Shown here: positions 56,463 to 64,000 of the stretch, piece after piece | Layout of the letters: every line of letters begins with the position of its first letter | How positions within the stretch are numbered: the first letter of the stretch is position 1 | Source: Parasponia andersonii | Taxonomy: Eukaryota > Streptophyta > Magnoliopsida > Rosales > Cannabaceae | Reading direction: 5' to 3' | Length of the DNA: 64,000 nt | Assembly: GCA_002914805.1 (NCBI GenBank) | Contig: JXTB01000470.1 | Span: 7,028 to 71,027, forward strand | The notes under the pieces: generated by a model | Told to the model about the DNA's origin: nothing | Database searches by the model: none | What the model saw: only the letters and a program-made list of their open reading frames with translations | Made by a program: the position numbers and the translations under genes

Positions 56463-59400
56463 TTAAGCAATCAACTCAAACTCCATGGTAGTCCGAGCTA
56501 TATAAGTTTGCTTGGAAGATTTCCAAGATACTGAATCTCCACCAAGGGTAAATATATAACCACTAGTGGACTTAATCTCATCAGAAATATATATCCAATT
56601 TGCATGACTATACCCTTTCAGAATAAATGAAGATCTACCAAATTTCAATCCATAATCAATGGTACCTCTCAAATATTTTGCAAGTCTTTCTAATATAGTC
56701 CAATGGTCTTGATTAGGACTTTGAGTATATCTACTCAATCTACCATCTCCATAAACTATGTCAAGCCTTATACAATTCATCAAGTACATTAGCCTACCAA
56801 TAATTTAGGCATACTCTGATTGTGAAATACTATGCTCTCTATTCTTTTTAAGTTAGATATTCACATCACATGGTGTAGACACCGAGTTATTCTTATATAA
56901 CCCAAGCTTTCTCAGAAATTTCTCCATAAAGTTCTACTATGATAAAATAAAACTATCCTCGCTCTTGATAATTTTAATACCAAGTATCACATTTGCTTCC
57001 CCTATATCCTTCGTATCAAAATTTGATTCAAGAAAGGATTTGATCATATTTATCACTTCCATGTTGGTACCAAAAATAAGCACATCATTTCTCATACAAG
57101 CATATAATTATATAAGTGTTAGAAATAATAGACTTAAAATAAATACATTTATCTGTCTTATTAATCAAATAACCATTTAAAACTAAAACTTTATCAAATT
57201 TCTCATGCTATTATCTTGGTACTTATTTCAAGCGATATAAAGACTTAACTAACTTGCATACCTCATGCTCGTTACCTTCAGCAATACAATACTCTGGTTG
57301 ATCTATGTAAAGTTCCTCCTCTAATTATCCATTAAAAAAAGCAGTCTTTACATCTATTTGATAGACAAAGAATCTATGAATAAAAGCCAACGTGATTAAG
57401 ACTCGTATTAAGGAAATTCTAGTAGCAGAAGCAAAGGTATCAAAATAGTCAATATCTTTCTTCTGACTGCAACTCTTGACTACTAACCTTACTATATATT
57501 TATCAATAGACCCATCGGGTTTTAATTTCCTTCTAAAAATTCATTTACATCCAATAGATTTCGTTTCAGGAGATAAGTCAATCAATATCTAAGTATGATT
57601 TAGCATGATAGATTCTATCTCGCTATTGATTACTTCTCTTCATAAAGGTGCATCAATTAAAGTCATGGCTTCCGCATAACTCTTAGGGTTATTCTCAATT
57701 AGAAAGATATAAAAGTCATCACAAAAGCTAGTTTCCTTCTTCTCTCTTTTACTTCTCCTAAGTTCAATTTCAGAAATCTCAGGAAGATTAACATGAGTCT
57801 CAACTTAGGGTAAAGTCTTCTATTCATAGGAAAAAAATTCTCAAAGAATTCTGCGTTCTTGGATTCAATGATAGTATTAGTATCAAAGTTACTATCATTC
57901 CTCAAAATCAAGAAACGAAAAGTTGTACTTATTTTGAGCATACCCAATAAACAAGCAATCAACTATTCTAGGACTCAGTTTTCTCTTCTTAGGCTCAGGA
58001 ACTAGAACATTGGTAAGGCACCCCCACACTTTGAGGTATTTTAAATTGGGTATATAACTCTTCCACAATTCATATGGTGTATTACGAGTCTTCTTATAGG
58101 AGATCCTATTTTGAATATAGCAAGTTGAATGAATTGCTTTCTTCCACAAGTTTAATTCAGCTTTAGAACTCATAAGCATTGCATTCATCATTTCTTTGAG
58201 TATAATAATCTTCCTCTCAACAACCCCATTTAATTTAGGTGAATAAGATAGTGTTTCCTCATGAATAATTTTGTGTTTCTCACAAGAGGAACTAAGAGAA
58301 CTAGAATCATATTCACCATCTCTATCAAATCTCAATCTATTAATTTTCTTGCTAAGTTGATTCTCCACTTTTTCTTTATATTTCACAAATATTTCACTTG
58401 CTTCATCTTTGTGGCTTGAGAGTTATAATTTCGTATATCTAGAATAATCATTAATAAAAGACACATAATATCTTTTACCACCTCTTGACATTATTTTCTT
58501 AAGATCACTCAGGCCACTATGAATCAAACTGAATGACATTATTTTCTTAAGATCACTTAGGCCACTATGAATCAAACTGAATAATTCAATTTCTCACTCA
58601 GTAGATTTACATGTCTTTTTTATTAATTTAGTCTCAAAACATACATCACAATTCTTTATCTCTAAATTAGAAAAATCAAATAACAACCATGTTGCTTCAT
58701 TCTTTTCATGGATGAAATATTCACATGACCGAGTCTGCTATGCCACAAATCAAGAGAAGTAGCGATATAAGCAGAAGAAGTTACATTTTCATTCATAACA
58801 ATATTGAGCCCATTGAGCATGAACAAATCATTAGAATAATACCCTTTCCATGACAAACTTCTCATTCTTACTTAGTACAAGTTTATCACCTTCAAAAAAG
58901 ACTTTGACCCCTGCTTTTCCCAGAATAAAAACAGATAGAAGATTATAGCGGATGTTGGAAATATGAAGCACATTACTCAATAAGAGAACTTTCCCAAAAG
59001 TAAGTTTTGCCTTTCCCAAAAACTGGAGTAGGTCTCAAATCACCCATAAAGACTTGTTCTTCACTTTCCCTCATTGGCATATAGTTATAGAAAGCATTTT
59101 TCTCACCATAAATATGCTTGGTAGCCCCAGAGTCTACCACCCATTCATTATTCTCAGTAACCACATTTACTTCACAAACCACAATAGTTTCAATGACATC
59201 CTGTCATTTAGCCAAGTTGACTTTAGGAGAATTTTTTTCAGTTGTTTTGTGTCTGTTATAATATATAGCAACATGATGTCCAAACTTGCCACAAATAAAG
59301 CAGTTACCTTTCTGCTTAAAGGTTGGGCTATTTTTCTTGTACTTGTTATTGTTAGGCTTATGAGCAGGATGCTAATCTTTGGGATTAGTTTTACTCGTAT

Positions 59401-60061
59401 TGCTCTCAACAACATTAGCCTTGGAAATTAATTCCTTAGCTTTGTCAATCATATCTCTCTTTCTGTTATACTCCTCAATTCAAATATGAATAATTATATC
59501 TTCAAGACTCATTTGTTTTCTTTTATAGGTTATATTATTTTTATAAATTTTCCAAAATTTTGGCAGTTTCTCAATTAGATAACCAGTCACAAATGCTTCA
59601 GGCAAATTAATTTATTCATTTTTCAAATTATTAAGAAGCATACAATAGTCGTTAATTTAAATAGAAACATCTTTCTCATCAGATATTTGAATATAGAGAA
59701 AATTACCCATGATATATTTTTGTGCACTAGCACTTTCTACCACATATTTCTTATTCAAAGTTTCCTAAATTTCATAAGCAATTTTATAAGAACAGTAAAT
59801 ATCATAAAGTCCGTTTGATAAGGTACTCAGTATAGTGTCACGACATACCTTATTCGCCTTTTTCTAGTTATCCAGCAATTTTTCATAACTATTAATATCT
59901 TCTGCCAATTGTTTCTAAATCAGGTACTTTGCAAGATTTAGAGCATCAAAAGTATCGTGGACCTTTCCTTGCTAAAGCTTGAAGTAGGTTCTATCAAAGG
60001 GTTGAATATTCTTAGTATCAAGTAGCGTCTTCAATACAATTAAAGTCACATCCACTGACAT
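56463..60061 (-). pseudogene. Copia gag-pol polyprotein pseudogene
   Basis: Encodes relics of the single Copia polyprotein that packages, copies and integrates the element. From the ATG at 60061: a Gag region with several internal stops; a zinc knuckle CFICGKFGHH...YY near 59330-59270, in which the last cysteine is replaced; protease WVVDSGATKH at about 59143-59115; a pre-integrase motif LWHSRLGHV near 58750; an integrase core with FDRDGEYDSSS and SPKLNGVVERK at about 58330-58210; reverse transcriptase with KPDGSIDKY and YQIDVKTAFFNG (57530-57330), where the catalytic YVDD position near 57085 reads like MRND; and RNase H with a clear GYSHANW...TSGYIFTLGG...SWKSSKQ at 56640-56510. Stops replace Trp and other codons at many points, so the element cannot be autonomous. 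Confidence 0.9.
58486..58581. repeat. 48-bp in-frame duplication in the Copia integrase region
   Basis: Units 58486-58533 and 58534-58581 both start TGACATTATTTTCTTAAGAT and differ at one visible position (CACTCAGG against CACTTAGG). The length is a multiple of three, so the duplication alone would not break the frame. Confidence 0.95.
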
Positions 60062-60073
60062 CTTTCCTTCAAT

Positions 60074-60709
60074 TGTTCGAGATTTATTGAAAAACAATGA
60101 CAAGTATAGAAGCTGCAATAGAAACAACTAATAAAATCTATAATATAGATAATTAATAATAAATAGTAAATAAATACAAACTATGGTTGAGGCGTGATAT
60201 GCATTGTCTATAAGGAAAGATTCAGCCCCCCTCAAACAGTGTCAGGGTGCGAATTAGACTTCATAGAGGTCTTTCCTCTGAGATACAACGACTAGTCTCT
60301 GACTAAAGGAATACTCTCTAAAACGAAGAATAGACAACAAAACTACAAGAAACTCTCGCTAGCAAAATAAAACTACGCAGACCTAAAGGGGAACCCTCTC
60401 TTTTATTTTCTTATGCTAACAAGCTAAATACGATCAACTTTCTCTCTCTAGTTCTGTCTCTCATTTGCTATCTCTGGCTCTCTCTACCTTTCTGTACTTC
60501 TTATTGTCTCCACTTATGTACTACATATATAGCATCAAAAAATGTGGGGACTAAGGCAAAAAATTGCCTTGTAGATAAAGGCTAAATGCGTTGTAGAATA
60601 AGGCAAAAATGCCTTATAGGTAGATTGTTTAACATAAGAAGAAAAGAATAAAGGTATATTCTCTTTCTAGAACTTAGTATTTTGGAATTAAAAATAAGAT
60701 AATACAATA
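60074..60709 (-). repeat. 5' LTR of the Copia element
   Basis: 636 bases. On the minus strand it runs from TATTGTATTATC to CTCGAACA and is followed at once by ATTGAAGGAAAG and the gag ATG. The terminal TG of the element has become TA. A TATA-like tract (CTACATATATAG) lies near 60521-60532, at the same relative place as in the other LTR. Confidence 0.88.
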
Positions 60710-62014
60710 ATTTTATTATTAAAATATTAAATTGGATAGTAGAAACTACGTGTCAATTAATGAGGCTAAAGAATGTGAAAAAAAAAAAAAAGTGAAAAAT
60801 AGAGTGCATTTAATATTTCTCATTCTAAAATATGCATTCAAGGTTACAAAATATACATATATTATATTTTAGTTTTCCCTCTTAATGCGAATATAAAAAT
60901 AATAAATACTTGTAAATATATTTTGATTTTATAGTTTGTTAATTCAATCTAATTAAATGCTTTAAGCCCTGTGTTACAACAAACTTTCTTCTAAAACATG
61001 ATTTCTATATTACCAATTTATTGTTCTTAATTTCAATTTTTTAAATTATATTTAATATCTTATAGATACAATCTTATAGAAAATCATGGATTGTGATAAG
61101 TATTTAACAGAATATTAATCTCATCAAAAGATAAAATTTGATAAAAAGGAGATTTATTAGTATATTACCAATTTATTGTTCTTAATTTTACTGAAATTGA
61201 TTTTTTTATTTGGGCCCAATGCTTGTTATATGTTAAGCAAGAAAGGTGTTTGACGAGGAGAAGAGAGTTTGTTCCACCCGTTCTCTAGAGCTGAGTCAGC
61301 TCAAACACGACATGATTTTATTTAAATGTAGCTTAAAAACAGCATATTAGACTTAGAAATTGTCTTCTTGGAGTCTTTGCACAAATTAGAAACAAATCAA
61401 AGGTGCTAAGAAAAATGGAAAAAATTAAATCTTTTCGGATCAAAAAATTAAATTTCTGTAATTTTAAAATATAAACAAGAGAAGAATCTGGTAAATTGAA
61501 AATCCAAATTTAATTGTAAATAAAATAAAAAATATTTAGGGTGAGTTAGATACATAATTCAATCTTATTTTTTAAATTCAGAAACAAATTTTACGTAAAA
61601 AAATTAGAATTTTATTTTTTTAATTTTTTATATAAAAATTATTTCTAAATTTAAAGAATATGATTGGAATACACCAAAAGCGCTTTTATTTTGAATGCAT
61701 GTCATTGCCAACATAACTGGGAATCCTCTCAATTCAAAGCAGTTTATAGGCGACAAGAGGAAACTCCTACCACTAAATCCCATGAATTCTGTTCGAATCA
61801 ATCCCATCTGTAGAACCCCAAAAGCTTAGGACCAAAATCTATAAGAGAGAGATAACAAAAAAGAATCTATTAAAAGGAACTAATATTCACCTAGATGAGC
61901 GGATTAAATTTGGAAGCACACCAAAAGGCTCAGAAGGAGACTCAGAGAGCAGACGGATGAAGACGAGACTTTGAGAAGATTTTGGGTTATCTATTTATTT
62001 TGCCCTTTTATCTT
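60710..62014. other. AT-rich intergenic sequence
   Basis: No gene recognised. A phrase with TATTACCAATTTATTGTTCT occurs at about 61010 and again at about 61164, hinting at an older local duplication. Confidence 0.35.
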
Positions 62015-62190
62015 TATTTTATTATTTTTAAAGCATTCTTATCCACTGGTTAAACGGAGGACGGAGGCTTCCGTCTGTCAGAAAACATGAGTTGATGCAT
62101 CACGTGACTTTGATTGCGTCTCTTTTTTTATCTGAGAGACAGAGAATAAGATGGACAACTATGACGGAGGATCCCGCTCCGAAACCGAAA
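62015..62190 (+). repeat. dispersed repeat, inverted partner of 54516-54685
   Basis: See the partner. The two arms enclose about 7.3 kb that includes the whole Copia element. The sequence upstream (61690-62000) is GC-richer and unassigned. Confidence 0.65.
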
Positions 62191-63257
62191 ATAGATTATT
62201 AAAATTCTCAATTAAAACTGATTTTCTACTCTCAACATGAAAATCACAAGTCTCAATAGATGATATGATATGTAGTAATTAAGTTCGAACATATTTGAAA
62301 GGCATCAATTCACTTTTAAGAAGTTTGCAAACATCTAGATATACACACTGCTTGATACTCTTCCATGATCTTGCAAGCTAATAAATAATTTCCATATATA
62401 TATATATATATATAGTTCTGTACTTGTCTTAGTTAAAACAAATTACAATACAATTGCTATTGGTGTAAGATTGGCGTGCTTCAAATCCTAATTAGGCTAA
62501 TTTATATATAATTTTTTTAAAAAGAAATTAATATAATTTATTCAACAGTACTTCTCTAATACTAAGAGTATATTATGTCATGTTATTTCTTTATTAGTTT
62601 TTCAGTTCATATGTAATAAAATCTTAAATTGTAATCAACTATTTTTTTTTCCTTTTTGAATCAAAATAATCAACTATTTTTGTACTTAAGTACTCTGCAT
62701 TATAAACCAGTTGAATGTTTCTTGTTTTTCTATTAATTTGTGGAACGCTTACAAGAGGATTTTCGTTAAATAATATTATTTAGGTTTTCAGTTCTCATAT
62801 ATCGATTGACTAGAAAAAGACAGTACGCAACCGTATTTTAAATGACTTGTGCAAACTGTATTGGTTTGCCATTTTGTAATGGCAAAGTATATGCAAAGAT
62901 TCATTTAATAAAAATTAGTTAACGATAATTCCTATCTCGAGAATTATTTTTAATTTGATTTTTTTCCTCGTTCTATGCTTATTAATGCAGTTGTCACGTA
63001 GATCGTGATAGTTATAATTAAGCTACAAACTCCTAGGTGTTTCTCTTTAGTACTAATTAATTAAAGCCCTTATTTTTCTATATTTAATAAAAAGTAAAGT
63101 TGGGTTTGTGCTAAATAATATGAATTAATTAAACCATACTCAGAACTCGTGCTCCTTAACCATGAAATTATGTTGCAAGTAACGGAAAATCGGACAGAGA
63201 TAGAACACTAATGCCGGCGTCCAAGAGGTACTTCTTAACAACATAATTAATCTATCT
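62191..63257. other. AT-rich intergenic sequence
   Basis: No gene recognised. (TA)n at about 62393-62414 and short homopolymer runs only. Confidence 0.4.
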
Positions 63258-64000
63258 CCTTAATTAAAATATCCTGATTTTTAATTTTTTTTAAAAAAAA
63301 TCCTAATTTTTAAATAATTACAAAATAATATACTCATTTTTAAATTTTTGTAAAATAATATCATAATTTTTAAATTTCTGAAAAATAATACTTTCAATTT
63401 GAATTCTACAAATTAATATCCTAACAATTAAAAGTTCTTGAAAATAAATACCCTAACATTTGAAATTCCTATAAATTTATAATCTTAATGCCCAATTAGT
63501 TAATTTAATACAAAAAAAAAAAAAACGGTAGTAACCATCGTCAACTTAATTAAAATTTATTAAACAATAATAAAATTTCTGAAAAATATTTATAAGTAAC
63601 TTATTTCACTTTTTATTTAGAAAATAAACATACAAAATTAGAACGAGAGGTAAAAATAATTAATTGTAAAAAAAAAAAAAAGAAATATGAGGTAAAAATA
63701 TTTGGTGTTTTTTTAGCAGTTAGCTAAAAAAGTAGTTATGAAATAATTTTCGATAATATACTAATATCTAAATATTTTTAATAAATTAATGAGAGGTATT
63801 TACATCTTTCAATTCGCTCATTGTATAAATAGGCAAAGAAAACAAAAACTGAGGATATTAATTTGCAAAAATCATAAATGTCAATGTATAAGTTTGTAGA
63901 ATTCAAAAGTGAAGATATTATTTTGCAAAAATCGTAAATGTGAGAGTATTAATTTGTAAAAATTTCAAAAATAAGATTCTTAATTTGCAGTACTTCAAAA
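63258..64000. mobile_element. foldback element, copy 2 (inverted relative to copy 1, cut by window end)
   Basis: The left array has about seven degenerate units of roughly 30 bases (ATCCTAATTTTTAAATAATT, ATACCCTAACATTTGAAATT and similar). The right array has about five in opposite orientation (GAGAGTATTAATTTGTAAAA and similar). The core carries GGTAGTAACCATCGTC and GAACGAGAGGTAAAAATAAT, the reverse complement of the core at 43496-44090. No open frame. Arrays are longer than in copy 1. Confidence 0.65.

Larger units (their letters stand above)
54936..60709 (-). mobile_element. decayed Ty1/Copia retrotransposon, minus strand
   Basis: Two LTRs (54936-55586 and 60074-60709) enclose a minus-strand gag-pol in Copia order: Gag, zinc knuckle, protease, integrase, reverse transcriptase, RNase H. 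The reading frame is broken by many stops, and a key polymerase motif is lost. LTR ends are TGTTGTATT...TCTAACA (left copy, read minus). No convincing target duplication: GTTGT lies on the left and ATTTT on the right. The gag start codon lies only 12 bases after the 5' LTR, with no primer binding site between. About 870 bases of non-coding DNA separate RNase H from the 3' LTR. The lineage within Copia cannot be assigned safely. Confidence 0.92.

Noticed and set aside
62460..62540. tRNA-like or SINE-like phrase GCGTGCTTCAAATCC
   Set aside because: Only a weak box-B resemblance; no box A, no T-run tail and no match to the SINE family seen elsewhere.

Overview
The window is a stretch of nuclear genome from a flowering plant, most likely a eudicot. 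The evidence is an AT-rich background, GT-AG introns, an F-box/LRR gene of the plant FBD-type class, an RMA-type membrane-anchored RING ubiquitin ligase, plant LTR retrotransposons, tRNA-derived SINE-like elements and MITEs. I cannot name the species. There is one ambiguous base, near 44074. Only one apparently intact protein gene is visible. Everything else is decayed gene copies, transposable elements or AT-rich intergenic DNA.

Layout. 1-2493: intergenic DNA of an F-box cluster (a diverged duplicate of 19765-21060), a Copia gag relic and the end of its LTR with a primer binding site. 2494-13797: a minus-strand LTR retrotransposon with about 2.3 kb LTRs, a PBS, a polypurine tract and no recognisable coding capacity (LARD-like), invaded by a 2.9 kb solo LTR with a perfect target-site duplication (TSD). 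13798-17800: probable continuation of the Copia LTR, AT-rich DNA, and MITE/foldback-like repeats. 17807-21270: an F-box/LRR pseudogene (nonsense codon plus frameshift), then a duplicated spacer and the first codons of a second F-box copy. 21270-26000: SINE, MITE and AT-rich spacer. 26040-27050: a GC-richer stretch with unrecognised open frames. 26912-30120: the RMA gene on the minus strand, with an inferred 2.2 kb 5'UTR intron and a TATA promoter. 30120-38800: AT-rich spacer with a SINE and microsatellites. 38807-49374: three solo LTRs (two from the same family as the 2494-13797 element, one from another family), each with a 5-bp TSD, plus a foldback element and a MITE. 49380-54500: AT-rich spacer with a SINE and tandem duplications. 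54936-60709: a decayed Copia element with both LTRs, flanked by an inverted dispersed repeat. 60710-64000: spacer, then a second, inverted copy of the foldback element that runs off the window.

How the parts relate. The RMA ligase would act alone at the ER membrane in protein quality control. The F-box remnants belong to one local tandem family. The transposons are mutually nested, and the nesting gives a relative order: F-box spacer, then Copia relic, then the LARD-like element, then the 2.9 kb solo LTR. I found no CRISPR, operon, tRNA or rRNA gene. I see no clearly new biological system. The most unusual structures are the LARD-like family with promoter-like TATA boxes close to the LTR 5' end, and the foldback elements with opposed arrays of short repeats.
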